From Phenylobacterium sp. SCN 69-14 (GTDB taxonomy: Bacteria > Pseudomonadota > Alphaproteobacteria > Caulobacterales > Caulobacteraceae): DNA of 35,477 nucleotides. The DNA lies in assembly GCA_001724985.1 (NCBI GenBank), contig MEEW01000009.1:1-35477 (forward strand). Reading direction: 5' to 3'. The notes under the pieces are model-generated. The model had not been told where the DNA came from and ran no database searches. It saw only the letters and a list, made by a program, of their open reading frames with translations. How positions within the stretch are numbered: the first letter of the stretch is position 1; the number at the start of each line of letters is the position of its first letter. Position numbers and translations under genes: made by a program. Of this stretch, positions 1 to 10,432 are shown one piece after another.

Positions 1-250
1 CGCGCATTGCCGATCGCCACCCGCACGTCGGCCTCGGTGACGTCGCGCCCGGAGTCGGCCATGGCCGCGACGGCGGAGACCGCCTGCTTGGCGCCGGCCC
101 GCGACTTGGCGTCGCCATCGACCGAGACCCCGCCGCCGGGGGTTTCGATCAGCACGTTGAAGGCGTCTTCGATCAAGGCCGCATGGCGGCTGGCCGGGCC
201 GGCGACGGCGCGCGCCGCCGCGTCGGAGAGCGGGATGTATTCGGGGCGGC

Positions 251-254
<4 letters not shown>
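1..254 (-). CDS. phoH: PhoH-like ATPase, N-terminal part (cut by window edge)
   Basis: The minus strand has an open frame starting with GTG that begins [20 protein letters not shown] and continues through [22 protein letters not shown] to the window edge, about 84 codons. This matches my memory of the N-terminal region of alphaproteobacterial PhoH-like proteins (the PhoH/YbeZ family, cytoplasmic P-loop ATPases linked to RNA metabolism). The P-loop would lie beyond the window. The GTG overlaps the miaB stop as GTGA, so the two are translationally coupled. miaB-phoH is a common order in alphaproteobacteria. It is missing from the ORF track because it is cut. Confidence 0.8.
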
Positions 255-1591
<1,337 letters not shown>

Positions 1592-1651
1592 CCGCGCGTT
1601 ATGGGGTCGCAAAGGCCCCCACGCAAGTTTCACCCCGGATTCGGCTGTCCC

Positions 1652-2059
1652 CTAGTCTTCCAGCGGCATGCCGTAGAGTTCGAGCCGGTGATCGACCAGC
1701 TTGTAGCCGAGCTTGCGGGCGATGGCTTCCTGCAGGGCCTCGATCTCCTCGTCGACGAACTCGACGACCTTGCCGGTCTTCATGTCGATCAGGTGGTCGT
1801 GGTGGACGTCGGTGGCTTCCTCGTAGCGCGAGCGGCCGTCGCGGAAATCGTGGCGGGCGATGATGCCGGCCTCCTCGAACAGGCGCACGGTGCGATAGAC
1901 CGTGGCGATCGAGATATGCGGGTCGACCTCGTGGGCGCGGCGATAGAGTTCTTCCACATCGGGATGGTCGTGGGCGGCGGACAGCACGCGCGCGATGACG
2001 CGGCGCTGCTCCGTCATCCGCATGCCCTTTTCGATGCAGAGGCTCTCGATGCGATCCAC
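1652..2059 (-). CDS. fur: Ferric uptake regulator Fur
   Basis: Fur is a cytoplasmic Fe(II)-responsive DNA-binding repressor. The protein has the winged-helix domain (MTEQRRVIARVL, then DPHISIATVYRTVRLFEEAGI) and the metal-binding HHDHL at residues 86-90. The usual CxxC structural zinc site is replaced by DMKTGKV, as is typical of alphaproteobacterial Fur. I set the start at the GTG at 2059 (VDRIESLCIEKG) because AGGGAG lies 7 nt upstream and known Fur proteins begin this way. The ORF-track version adds 38 residues with no family match. The product is 135 aa, close to the norm. rimI ends 46 bp upstream. Confidence 0.94.
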   Translation of the reverse strand: MDRIESLCIEKGMRMTEQRRVIARVLSAAHDHPDVEELYRRAHEVDPHISIATVYRTVRLFEEAGIIARHDFRDGRSRYEEATDVHHDHLIDMKTGKVVEFVDEEIEALQEAIARKLGYKLVDHRLELYGMPLED

Positions 2060-2105
2060 GAACAGTCTCCCTGGGGAATTCAACTTGGGCCCGAGGATAG
2101 GGCCG

Positions 2106-2558
2106 TTAAACCTTTCGGCCAAGGTCGCGGCGCATGACGATGGCGTCAGCGGCCGGCGCAGGGCCGCGATCATAATAGCCGCGGCGCAGGCCGACGCGGG
2201 CGAAGCCGGCGGCTTCGTAGAGTCTGATGGCCGGCAGGTTGTCGTGCGCGACCTCCAGGAACATCGTCTCCGCGCCGGCCATTTCGCCCGCCCCGGCGGC
2301 GGATTCGACCAGGACGCGGGCCAGGCCCCGGCGGCGCAGGGCGGGATCGACCGCCAGGGTCAGGATCTCGGCCTCGCCGGCGATGGCCCGGCAGAGGATG
2401 AAGCCGGCCGGCGCCTGGTCCTCGACCAGCAGGGCGAAGCCGCCCGGCCCGTCGATCAGGGCGGCGATCTCGGCGGCGCTCCAGGCATGGTCGAAGGCGG
2501 CCGCGTGGACGGCGGCCAGGGCGCGGGCCTCATGGCTCCAGGCGCCGCGCAGCTTCAT
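2106..2558 (-). CDS. rimI: Ribosomal protein S18-alanine N-acetyltransferase RimI (GNAT)
   Basis: A GNAT-fold acetyltransferase of 150 aa. The acetyl-CoA loop is visible as LAVDPALRRRGLARVLVES, and the C-terminal LEVAHDNLPAIRLYEAAGF is typical of RimI (LEVRxxNxxAixLYexxGF). RimI acetylates the N-terminal alanine of ribosomal protein S18. Its ATG overlaps the tsaB stop as ATGA. The tsaB-rimI pairing is widespread and supports the specific name over a generic GNAT. Confidence 0.9.
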   Translation of the reverse strand: MKLRGAWSHEARALAAVHAAAFDHAWSAAEIAALIDGPGGFALLVEDQAPAGFILCRAIAGEAEILTLAVDPALRRRGLARVLVESAAGAGEMAGAETMFLEVAHDNLPAIRLYEAAGFARVGLRRGYYDRGPAPAADAIVMRRDLGRKV

Positions 2559-3193
2559 GGGACAAGGCTCCGGCCGCCCGGCAGCTTGGCGTCGGGCGCG
2601 CGCAGATAGAGCGGCCGCGGCGGGACGGGGGCGCGGGCGGCGGCGAGGGCGGCCACGGCCGCGGGGTCGGTATGGTCGAGCGGTTCGATGCGGGCGGCGG
2701 GGCGGACCTCGGCCAGCAGCGGCGCGCCGGTTCCGACCATGACCTGCGGCGCGAACTCGGCCACGCGGGCGGCGGCGGTCTCCAGCGGAAGGGCGTCGGG
2801 GGCGCTAACCGCCGTCCCGTCCTCGAAAGCCTGCAGGTAGACCTGGCCCCGCTTGGCGTCGAGCGCGGCCAGCACCCGGCCGGGAAAGGGCTGGGCCAGG
2901 GCTTCCAGCGACCCGACCCCGACCGCCGGGATCGACAGGGCCGCCGACAGCCCCTTGGCGAAGGCCAGGCCGACGCGCAGACCGGTGAACGAGCCTGGCC
3001 CCACCGTAACGCCGATGCGGTCCAGGGCTTCGAAAGCCAGCCCGGCCTGCGACATCACCTCCTGGACCAGAGGGGCGAGCCGTTCCTGGTGGCCGCGGGC
3101 CATGGGGTCGATGCGGCGCGCCAGCAGCTCTCCGTCCCGGACCACGGCGGCCGAGCAGGCGAAGAGGCAGGTGTCGAGGGCGAGCACGATCAT
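2555..3193 (-). CDS. tsaB: tRNA threonylcarbamoyladenosine biosynthesis protein TsaB
   Basis: TsaB is an ASKHA-fold partner of TsaD and TsaE in making t6A37 in tRNAs reading ANN codons. It starts MIVLALDTCLFACSAAVV and contains the family signature VGPGSFTGLRVGLAFAKGL; the mid-section LAALDAKRGQVYLQAF is also typical. Length is 212 aa. I start at the ATG at 3193, since it overlaps the stop of the preceding gene as ATGA and places the conserved LALDTS-like motif at the N-terminus. The ORF track adds seven residues. Confidence 0.93.
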   Translation of the reverse strand: MIVLALDTCLFACSAAVVRDGELLARRIDPMARGHQERLAPLVQEVMSQAGLAFEALDRIGVTVGPGSFTGLRVGLAFAKGLSAALSIPAVGVGSLEALAQPFPGRVLAALDAKRGQVYLQAFEDGTAVSAPDALPLETAAARVAEFAPQVMVGTGAPLLAEVRPAARIEPLDHTDPAAVAALAAARAPVPPRPLYLRAPDAKLPGGRSLVP

Positions 3194-3723
3194 GGCCGCG
3201 CCGATGTCCAGCACGGGGCCAGCCGCCGCAAGGCCTTTTCCATCCAGAGAGCGGGCGGCGAGCCATCGGTGGCGCGCAGTTCGAGCTGGCCGGAATGGCG
3301 CACATTTCCCAGGCGCGCGTCCTGGACCCAGACGAAATAGCTGGAGCCGTCGGCCGGCTGGTCGGGCGTGGCGGGCTTGCGGCCGGCCAGGGGAACCTCG
3401 ATCCGCGCCGGCGGCAGGGTCTCCAACTCCGCCAGGGCGGGCGCCAGGGCCGGGCAGGTCCTGGAACTGGCCCAGGCGATCGCGGCGGCCTCGCCGCTCC
3501 GGGTCTCGACCCGGCGGGCGATCAGGGCGTTGTCGCGCACGAAGAGGGTGACGCCGGTGGTCGGCCGGTCGCCGGCCCGATAGACCGCGAACGCGCCCCA
3601 GGGCATCTGGCCGTCCAGGCGCGCGCCCTTCAGCGCCGGCCAGTCGTCCTCGCTGGCCGCGGCCGGCGCAGCCAGGATCGCAGCGCCGGCCAGCGCCAGG
3701 ATGATCGTCCGGAACGCCCCCAC
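3190..3723 (-). CDS. Periplasmic hypothetical protein
   Basis: A 177-aa protein with a clear Sec signal peptide (MGAFRTIILALAGAAILAAPAAAS, cleavage after AAA-S around residue 24). The mature part has two cysteines (SSRTCPALAP and LAPCWTSARP) that could form a disulfide. I do not recognise a domain. It sits 9 bp after nfu and overlaps tsaB by ATGA, so it is part of the nfu-x-tsaB-rimI run and is probably a lineage-specific periplasmic protein. Function is unknown. Confidence 0.8.
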   Translation of the reverse strand: MGAFRTIILALAGAAILAAPAAASEDDWPALKGARLDGQMPWGAFAVYRAGDRPTTGVTLFVRDNALIARRVETRSGEAAAIAWASSRTCPALAPALAELETLPPARIEVPLAGRKPATPDQPADGSSYFVWVQDARLGNVRHSGQLELRATDGSPPALWMEKALRRLAPCWTSARP

Positions 3724-3732
3724 GAACTGGAC

Positions 3733-4305
3733 CTAGAGCGTCTGCTCGACGCGGGTCACCTCGGGTACGTAATGCTTGAGCATGTTCTCGACCCCGGCCT
3801 TCAGGGTCGCCGACGAGGATGGGCAGCCCGAACAGGCGCCGCGCATGTGCAGCCAGACCACGCCGGTGTCGGCGTCGAAGCGGTTGAACAGGATGTCGCC
3901 GCCGTCCTGGGCCACGGCCGGGCGGATGCGGGTGTCCAGCAGGTCCTTGATCTCGGCCACCACCTGGGCGGTCTCGCCTTCGTAGACCACCTCGTCATGG
4001 CCGCCGGCCTGGGCGCTTCCCTCGGCGAACAGCGGCCGGCCGGAGGTGAAGTGGTCCATGATGGCCGCCAGGATCGGCGCCTTCATATGCGGCCAGTCGT
4101 GGTGCGGCCCCTTGCCGACCGTCACGAAGTCCGGCCCGAAGAACACCCGCGTCACGCCTTCGATGTCGAAGAGGTCGGCGGCCAGGGGCGAAACCTGGGC
4201 GTCCTCGAGGCTGCGGAAATCGTGCGATCCCTCGGCCAGCACCTCGCGGCCAGGCAGGAACTTCAGAACCTCGGGGTTCGGCGTGGCTTCGGTCTGGATG
4301 AACAT
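3733..4305 (-). CDS. NifU-family Fe-S scaffold protein (Nfu type)
   Basis: A 190-aa iron-sulfur cluster carrier. The N-terminal Nfu_N domain is recognisable from MFIQTEATPNPEVLKFLPG and VFFGPDFVTVGK. The C-terminal NifU domain holds the cluster-binding CxxC at residues 158-161 (RGACSGCPSSSATLKAGVE). It probably transfers Fe-S clusters to cytoplasmic apoproteins. The start is at the ATG at 4305, where family homology begins; the ORF-track extension of 37 residues comes from the intergenic REP-like region. It leads the run nfu-hypothetical-tsaB-rimI. Confidence 0.93.
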   Translation of the reverse strand: MFIQTEATPNPEVLKFLPGREVLAEGSHDFRSLEDAQVSPLAADLFDIEGVTRVFFGPDFVTVGKGPHHDWPHMKAPILAAIMDHFTSGRPLFAEGSAQAGGHDEVVYEGETAQVVAEIKDLLDTRIRPAVAQDGGDILFNRFDADTGVVWLHMRGACSGCPSSSATLKAGVENMLKHYVPEVTRVEQTL

Positions 4306-4374
4306 GCGCCAGATGTGGCGTTTCGAGCGCCAATTCGCAAGTTTTCCGTCCGTTCTTTGAGGGCGGGCTTCAAT

Positions 4375-4511
4375 CGGTGTCACCCAGTTTCGCCATAGGC
4401 GAAGACCGGGACCCATTCGCGTCTGAGTTCGAGGATGGGGCGCGGCCGCGCCGCGTCCTGATCCATCCGGTGTTCATAGGTCCCGGTCTTGCTTCGCAAA
4501 CCGGGAGGACA
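4375..4511. repeat. Inverted pair of REP-like palindromes (BIME-like)
   Basis: Two related imperfect hairpin sequences face each other across about 60 bp. The minus-strand copy (4416 down to 4375) has the core GGTCCCGGTCTTCGCC, a TAT loop, then GGCGAAACTGGGTGACACC. The plus-strand copy (about 4478-4512) has the core GGTCCCGGTCTTGCTTC, then GCAAACCGGGAGGACACC. Each folds on itself and the two are inverted relative to each other, the classic REP-doublet layout. The second copy ends at the uspA stop. There is no REP-associated tyrosine transposase gene in the window. The interval 4306-4512 holds no gene. Confidence 0.7.
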
Positions 4512-4512
4512 C

Positions 4513-4986
4513 CTAGGCCAGATCGGCGATCTCTTCGTCGGTCAGGTCGCCGGGGACCACCGTGACCGGCAGCTTGCGCGCGCCCCATTTCACGCCGTCC
4601 TTGGCGATGGAGGCGACCAGCGGGCCGGGGCCGCGGCCGCCGACCCCGGCGGCCAGGACCAGCACCTTGATGGCCGGGTCGTCGGAGATCACCTTGCGCA
4701 AGGCCAGGCGCGTGCTCTCGGCGTTGACGATGACGAACTCGGGCGGGACGCCGGTCTCGGCGACGACGAATTCGGCCATCTTCTGGAGCACGGCCTCGGC
4801 CTCCTCGCGGGCCTGGCGCTCGATCTCCTGGCGCACGCCGCTCCAGTGCTCGAACACCGCCGGCTCGATGACCCGCAGCAGGGCGACATGGCCTCCCGTC
4901 GAGCGCGCGCGGCGGCAGGCGTAGCGCAACGCGGCCTGGAACTCCGGGCTGTCGTCGGCGATGACGAGGAACTTGCGCTGGCTCAT
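4513..4986 (-). CDS. Universal stress protein UspA family
   Basis: A 157-aa single-domain Usp protein. It begins MSQRKFLVIADDSPEFQAAL, a typical first strand plus substrate loop, has VIEPAVFEHW after strand two, and ends with GVKWGARKLPVTVVPGDL, the usual Usp C-terminal strand (xLPVxVVP). The glycine-rich GVGGRGPGPLVAS fits a nucleotide-binding loop. Its role is probably stress or energy-state signalling; the ligand is unknown. The ATG at 4986 is preferred, since the ORF-track start is a TTG inside a leader hairpin. It lies 57 bp downstream of trpS on the same strand. Confidence 0.88.
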   Translation of the reverse strand: MSQRKFLVIADDSPEFQAALRYACRRARSTGGHVALLRVIEPAVFEHWSGVRQEIERQAREEAEAVLQKMAEFVVAETGVPPEFVIVNAESTRLALRKVISDDPAIKVLVLAAGVGGRGPGPLVASIAKDGVKWGARKLPVTVVPGDLTDEEIADLA

Positions 4987-4995
4987 GGCGCGGAC

Positions 4996-5028
4996 GGTGG
5001 CCTGCGCAGGCGCTCTGCGCAAGCCACC
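4996..5028 (-). other. Strong hairpin between trpS and the usp gene
   Basis: GGTGGC-C-TGCGCA, a 7-nt loop, then TGCGCA-A-GCCACC gives a 13-bp stem with one mismatch. It lies 16 nt after the trpS stop and ends 9 nt before the usp ATG on the minus strand. No T-run follows, so it is a poor intrinsic terminator. It may act as a transcript-end or stability structure for trpS, or as a leader structure for the usp gene. Confidence 0.5.
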
Positions 5029-5043
5029 TTGAGCGCTAGGGTA

Positions 5044-6078
<1,035 letters not shown>

Positions 6079-6224
6079 GGGATCAGGCTTTTTCTAGGAA
6101 AAACAGGCAGGCGCGCGCCTCCGCGCCAGGAGGGGCGGGATCAGGCGCTACGCCATCGCCACGTGTCGCGTCCGAAAGCCATGGCCGATGCGAATAAGGC
6201 CTGGCGGCCCCGACCGCAAGCCCG

Positions 6225-7862
6225 TCAGAGGTCGGCGGAGATCGCCGCCTCGCCCGGCCGGCGGCGCAGGGCGGCCCTGATCTCTGCGGGCGTGATGCCG
6301 CGGAAGGCGAGCAGCAGCAGGCCATAGAGCGCCCCGCCCGCCGCGACGGTGGCCAGGACCGCGATCTCCTTGGCCCCCAGGCCGACGAAATGGAACCCGC
6401 GCAGCAGCGCCTCGATCAGGGCGCGCTGGTGCGAGGCCAGACCCAGCACGGCGCCGAAGGCGATGCTGGCCGCGGCGATGCGGGCGATGCGGCTCCAGGC
6501 CGCCCTGGCGGGGGAATAGTCGCCGCGCCGGGCCAGCAGCAAAGCCATCTGGGCGACATTGATCCAGGCCGCGGCGCTGGTGGCCGCGGCGATGCCCTTG
6601 ACCCCGACCACCTGGAAGAGGGCCAGGCCCAGCACGATGTTGACCGCCACCGAGATCAGGCCGAAGCGCATCGGCGCCCTGGTGTCGGCGCGGGCGAAGA
6701 AGGCCGGCTGCAGCACGCGGGCCAGCACGAAGGCCGGCACGCCCCAGCCGTAGTTGAAGAGGATCCAGCCGGTCTCGCGCGCGTCCTGCACGGTGAAGGC
6801 GCCGCGGGTGAAGAGGCCGTCGATCAGGAAGAAGGGCATGGCCACCAGGGCCGCCGCCGCCGGGGCGGTCAGGGCCAGGGAGAAGATCACCGCCTGATCG
6901 GTGGCGGCCTGGGCGTCGTCGTGGTCGGCGGCCTGGATCGCGGCCGAGAGCCGCGGCAGCAGGGCGACGCTGACCGCCACCCCGATCAGGCCCAGCGGCA
7001 ACTGGTAGAGCCGGGCGGCGACCTCGGTCCAGGCCCGGCCGCCGGCCACCTGGGAGGCGAGGATGCCGGAGATGAAGATGTTGATCTGCACGGCGCTGGC
7101 GGCGATGGCGCCGGGAATGGCCAGGGAGACCAGGGCCTTGATCTCCGGCGTCAGCTTCGGCCAGCGCAGGCGGATGTGCGCCCCGGCCTTGCGCGCGCCC
7201 CACCAGAGGAGGCCGGCCTGCAGCACCCCGGCGATGGGGATGCCGATCGAGGCGGCCCAGGCGGCGCGCACCGGATCGGTCTGCGGGATCACCGCGGCCA
7301 GCATCACCAGGTTGAGGATGGTCGGGAAGATGCCGGTCAGGATGAAGCGCCGGTGGGCGTTCAGCACCCCCGACAGCAGGGCGCCGATGGCCATGCAGGG
7401 CAGGTAGGGCATGCTGATCTGGGTCAGCACGATGGCCAGCTTGAACTTCGCAGGGTCGGAGGCGTAGCCGGGATTGATGACGTACATCAGCCACGGCATG
7501 GCGAGCTGGGCGGCCAGGGTCAGGGCGATGGTCGCCGCCGCCAGGGTGGCCAGGGCGTCGGAGGCGATGCGGTCGGCCTGCGCTTGGCCCTCGCCGGTCA
7601 GGGTCTTGGTGTAGGCCGGGATGAAGGCCGAGGAGAAGGCGCCCTCGGCGAAGATCCGCCGGAACAGGTTCGGGAAGGCGAGCGCGGTGTAGTAGGCGTC
7701 GGCGGCGATGGTGGCGCTGGCGCCCAGGCGCGCGGTCAGCACCAGGTCGCGCGCCAGGCCCATGAACCGGCTGACCAGGGTCAGCCCCGACAGCAGCAGC
7801 GACGAGCGGATGAGGCCGCCGCCTTGCGAGGCTTTCCTGGGCGTGGGCGCGGTCTCTGTCAC
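6225..7862 (-). CDS. murJ: Lipid II flippase MurJ (MviN)
   Basis: A 545-aa polytopic inner-membrane protein of the MOP/MVF superfamily that flips lipid II for peptidoglycan synthesis. The N-terminal signature LVSRFMGLARDLVLTARLGAS and the FAEGAFSSAFIPAY segment are diagnostic. Many hydrophobic segments follow, consistent with 14 transmembrane helices. The start codon is GTG. On the + side of its start the core gene order stops: a truncated arsC and the pst genes follow instead of another core gene, so this is the left edge of accessory DNA. Confidence 0.95.
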   Translation of the reverse strand: MTETAPTPRKASQGGGLIRSSLLLSGLTLVSRFMGLARDLVLTARLGASATIAADAYYTALAFPNLFRRIFAEGAFSSAFIPAYTKTLTGEGQAQADRIASDALATLAAATIALTLAAQLAMPWLMYVINPGYASDPAKFKLAIVLTQISMPYLPCMAIGALLSGVLNAHRRFILTGIFPTILNLVMLAAVIPQTDPVRAAWAASIGIPIAGVLQAGLLWWGARKAGAHIRLRWPKLTPEIKALVSLAIPGAIAASAVQINIFISGILASQVAGGRAWTEVAARLYQLPLGLIGVAVSVALLPRLSAAIQAADHDDAQAATDQAVIFSLALTAPAAAALVAMPFFLIDGLFTRGAFTVQDARETGWILFNYGWGVPAFVLARVLQPAFFARADTRAPMRFGLISVAVNIVLGLALFQVVGVKGIAAATSAAAWINVAQMALLLARRGDYSPARAAWSRIARIAAASIAFGAVLGLASHQRALIEALLRGFHFVGLGAKEIAVLATVAAGGALYGLLLLAFRGITPAEIRAALRRRPGEAAISADL

Positions 7863-7895
7863 GACTGGCTCAATGCGCCGCGCCGCGCGGAGCGG

Positions 7896-8012
7896 TCAAG
7901 CGGCGCGATCGGCGTAGGCGACGGCGTAGGCGACGAAGGCCCTGGTCGCCTCCACCTCGCCCGGATCGGCGGGCGCGCCAGCCGATTCATGGCCTTTCCT
8001 GAGCGCCCTGGC
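7896..8012 (-). other. Possible 3' remnant of an unidentified minus-strand gene
   Basis: An open minus-strand frame ends with the tail PGEVEATRAFVAYAVAYADRAA and a TGA, about 34 nt upstream of murJ in the transcription direction. Further upstream the same frame runs antisense through the arsC stump, so only this short segment could be genuine. It may be the end of a chromosomal gene cut when the island arrived. I do not recognise the family, and it could be a chance frame in GC-rich DNA. Confidence 0.2.
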
Positions 8013-8189
8013 GTGGGCGATGAGGCAATCCTGACGGCGATGCTGGAGCACCCGATTCTCGTCAACCGACCGATTGTGGTCACGCCCATGGGCGTCAAGC
8101 TTTGCCGTCCGTCTGAGGTCGTGCTCGACCTTCTGGGGCGAAAGCCGGACAGCTTCACCAAAGAAGATGGCGAGGTCGTGCGCCTCTAG
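8013..8189 (+). pseudogene. arsC: Truncated arsenate reductase (ArsC, glutaredoxin type), C-terminal stump
   Basis: The last 58 codons of a plus-strand frame read as the C-terminus of ArsC: DEAILTAMLEHPILVNRP, then IVVTPMGVKLCRPSEVVL and a TKEDGE tail. ArsC proteins of this type (about 115-140 aa) reduce arsenate with glutathione/glutaredoxin. The N-terminal half with the catalytic cysteine (the CxxSR-type region) is absent; upstream sequence shows no homology before about codon 8013. A start at the ATG at 7989 would be possible, but the product could not be an active reductase. It is a decayed or truncated copy beside pst genes and an ArsR regulator. Confidence 0.85.
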
Positions 8190-8277
8190 GCGCGTAGCCC
8201 GTCGATTTGGTGTGCGAGCTTGATGCGCTCGCAGCCTCTCAGGTTCAGGTCCATCGCCTATCGACGATAGACGGCAA

Positions 8278-8295
8278 TTGTCATAAAATTGTTAT
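8278..8295 (+). promoter_or_regulatory. Pho box (PhoB site) upstream of pstS
   Basis: TTGTCAT-AAAA-TTGTTAT is two direct 7-mers spaced 11 bp start to start, with an A-rich 4-nt linker. It matches the PhoB consensus CTGTCAT-N4-CTGTCAT at 12 of 14 positions. It lies 80 bp before the pstS ATG on the coding strand, as expected for a PhoB-activated promoter. An 11-bp dyad TATCGACGATA (8259-8269) lies just upstream and could bind a second regulator, for example the ArsR protein. Confidence 0.8.
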
Positions 8296-8374
8296 TCGAG
8301 AATTCTAGAAGAGTGCCGCGTTGGGGGCGATCGGTGGTGATCGTCGCGCACCTGCATTCTCGATGAGGACGGCG

Positions 8375-9424
8375 ATGAAAAAGATCATTCTCTGCGGCGC
8401 GGCGGCCCTGGCGCTGACCGCCTGCGGCAAGACCGCGGACAAGAGCGGCGGCGAAGTCAAGGCCCCGGCGGGCGGCGCGGTTGTCCAGATCGACGGCTCA
8501 AGCACGGTGTTCCCGATTTCCGAAGCGCTCGGCGAAGAGTTTCAGAAGTCGAGCGGTACGCGGGTCACGGTCGGCCTGTCGGGCACCGGTGGTGGCTTCA
8601 AGAAGTTCTGTCGCGGCGAAACCGACATCTCGGGCGCTTCGCGACCGATCAAAAAGGAAGAGATCGAACTCTGCGCGCAAAGCGGCGTGGAATACATTGA
8701 ACTGCCGGTCGCCCTGGACGCCCTGGCGGTGATCGTAAATCCCACCAACAGCTTCGTCGACTGCCTGACCGTCGATGAACTGAAGGCGCTCTGGGCCCCC
8801 GAATCGCAAGGCAAGGTGAAAACCTGGAAACAAGTCCGCGGGAACTTCCCGGCCGAACCGGTGAGGCTGTTCGGAGCCGGCACCGACTCGGGCACGTTTG
8901 ACTATTTCACCAAGGCCATCAACGGTGAGGAAGGTGCCTCGCGCGGCGACTACACCGCCACCGAGGACGACAACGTCACCATCACCGGGGTCTCCGGCGA
9001 CAAGGACGCGCTCGGCTACCTGGGTCTCGCGTATGTGACCGAGAACGCCGGCAAGGTGAAGGCCATTCCGATCCGTCAGAAGGACGGCAAGTGCATCGTG
9101 CCCTCGGTTGGGACCGCGCGAGACGCCAGCTATCAGCCGCTGTCGCGCCCGTTGTTCTACTACGTGAACAAGAAGCACGCCGACGAACGTCCGCATCTGC
9201 GAGAGTTCATCAAGTTCGCCTTCAGCCCGGCCGAAAGCGAAAAGCTGGTCGGCGAGGTCGGTTACGTGCCGCTGCCGGCCCAGGCCTACAGCCTAGCCTT
9301 GGCGAAGTTCGACGCTCGCCGCACCGGCACCTACTTCGGCGGCGGCTCCAAGATCGGCGTCACCGTGGAGGAGCTGTTGTCGGACGCGGGCGAGGGCGCG
9401 GCCGCGGCCCCCTCCCAGAAGTAG
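8375..9424 (+). CDS. pstS: Phosphate ABC transporter substrate-binding lipoprotein PstS
   Basis: The protein captures phosphate for the PstCAB importer. A lipoprotein signal peptide ([17 protein letters not shown], lipobox LTAC) tethers it in the periplasm. Phosphate-pocket motifs are visible: [26 protein letters not shown] and [10 protein letters not shown]. Mature length fits the family (349 aa total). I start at the ATG at 8375 with GAGGA just upstream; the ORF-track start is 18 codons earlier and would bury the signal peptide. It is first in pstSCAB-arsR, behind a Pho box. Its C-terminal tail is Ala/Gly-rich. Confidence 0.94.
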   Translation: MKKIILCGAAALALTACGKTADKSGGEVKAPAGGAVVQIDGSSTVFPISEALGEEFQKSSGTRVTVGLSGTGGGFKKFCRGETDISGASRPIKKEEIELCAQSGVEYIELPVALDALAVIVNPTNSFVDCLTVDELKALWAPESQGKVKTWKQVRGNFPAEPVRLFGAGTDSGTFDYFTKAINGEEGASRGDYTATEDDNVTITGVSGDKDALGYLGLAYVTENAGKVKAIPIRQKDGKCIVPSVGTARDASYQPLSRPLFYYVNKKHADERPHLREFIKFAFSPAESEKLVGEVGYVPLPAQAYSLALAKFDARRTGTYFGGGSKIGVTVEELLSDAGEGAAAAPSQK

Positions 9425-9440
9425 CGTAGCCGCATAAGGC

Positions 9441-9475
9441 ATGTGGCGGCGGAGCTGACGGCTCTGCCGCCACAT
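9441..9475 (+). other. Long hairpin between pstS and pstC
   Basis: ATGTGGCGGCGGAGC, a TGACG loop, then GCTCTGCCGCCACAT forms a 15-bp stem in RNA, perfect but for one G-U pair. It sits 16 nt after the pstS stop and 21 nt before the pstC start. No T-run follows. Such hairpins after a binding-protein gene often stabilise the upstream mRNA, giving more binding protein than membrane components. That role here is inferred. Confidence 0.65.
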
Positions 9476-9496
9476 CGCTTCTCGGAAGGAGTTGAG

Positions 9497-10432
9497 GTGA
9501 CGGCGCAGTCCGACGACCTGACATTTGAGGCGTTGCGAAGCAGCACCGTTCTGCGCCGCGGCCGAATCCTCGCCCGTACCATGAGCGTAGTGCTGTTCGC
9601 ATGCGCGGTCATCTCGGTCCTGATCACCACCGCGATCATCTGGGTGCTGGTTTCCGAATCCTGGGTTTTCTTCCGGCAAGTTCCGCTGCTTACTTTCCTG
9701 ACCGACACCCAATGGACACCGGTCTTCACGAACGCGCGTTACGGGGTGTTGCCGCTGCTCACCGCCACCCTGTGGGCGGCCGGTATCGCCATGGCGGTCG
9801 CCACACCGCTCGGACTTGTGCTGTCGGTCTATCTCAGTGAGTTCGCCCGCCCACGCTTCCGCGAGATACTCAAACCCATCCTGGAATTGCTGGCGGCGGT
9901 GCCGACGGTCGTGTTCGGCTACTTCGCCCTGATCTTTCTGACCCCGCTAGCCAAACAGTTCATTCCCGGCCTCTCAGGGTTCAATCTGCTCGTTCCCGGC
10001 TTCGTCATGGGGATCATGATCCTGCCCTACGTGGTGTCGATCAGCGAGGACGCCATGCGCGCGGTGCCAATGAGTCTCCGGGAGGGCGCATTCGCGCTGG
10101 GGATGAGCCGTTGGCGAACCGCCTTCTCCGTTGTCATTCCTGGAGCCTTTTCGGGCGTTACCGCTGCCTATCTTCTGGCGTTCTCCAGGGCTGTTGGCGA
10201 AACCATGGTCGTCGCAATTGCTGCGGGTCAAAACCCGAACTTGACCAGCGATCCACGCGAGGGAGCCGCCACCATCACCGCCTACATCGTGCAGATGAGC
10301 CTGGGCGACCTGCCGCACGGTTCCCTAGCCTACGCCACGATTTTCGCGACCGGGTTGGTGCTTTTCGCCATCACCCTGGCCTTCAACGTACTGGGTTTCT
10401 TCCTGCGTCGCCGTTTCCGGGAGGCATACTGA
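9497..10432 (+). CDS. pstC: Phosphate ABC transporter permease PstC
   Basis: An inner-membrane permease of the PstSCAB phosphate importer, 311 aa from the GTG chosen here. This GTG (VTAQSDDLTF) has GGAAGGAG 5 nt upstream; the ORF-track GTG at 9443 lies inside the intergenic hairpin. After one N-terminal TM segment (VVLFACAVISVLITTAIIWV) comes the BPD_transp_1 domain. The cytoplasmic EAA-type loop reads SLREGAFALGMSRWRT. The PstC-typical AVGETMVVAIAAGQ is present. It is joined to pstA by TGATG. Confidence 0.94.
   Translation: MTAQSDDLTFEALRSSTVLRRGRILARTMSVVLFACAVISVLITTAIIWVLVSESWVFFRQVPLLTFLTDTQWTPVFTNARYGVLPLLTATLWAAGIAMAVATPLGLVLSVYLSEFARPRFREILKPILELLAAVPTVVFGYFALIFLTPLAKQFIPGLSGFNLLVPGFVMGIMILPYVVSISEDAMRAVPMSLREGAFALGMSRWRTAFSVVIPGAFSGVTAAYLLAFSRAVGETMVVAIAAGQNPNLTSDPREGAATITAYIVQMSLGDLPHGSLAYATIFATGLVLFAITLAFNVLGFFLRRRFREAY

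Noticed and set aside
6390-8012. Body of the 599-aa plus-strand ORF opposite murJ
   Set aside because: Antisense shadow of murJ; only its last 58 codons are meaningful (the arsC stump).
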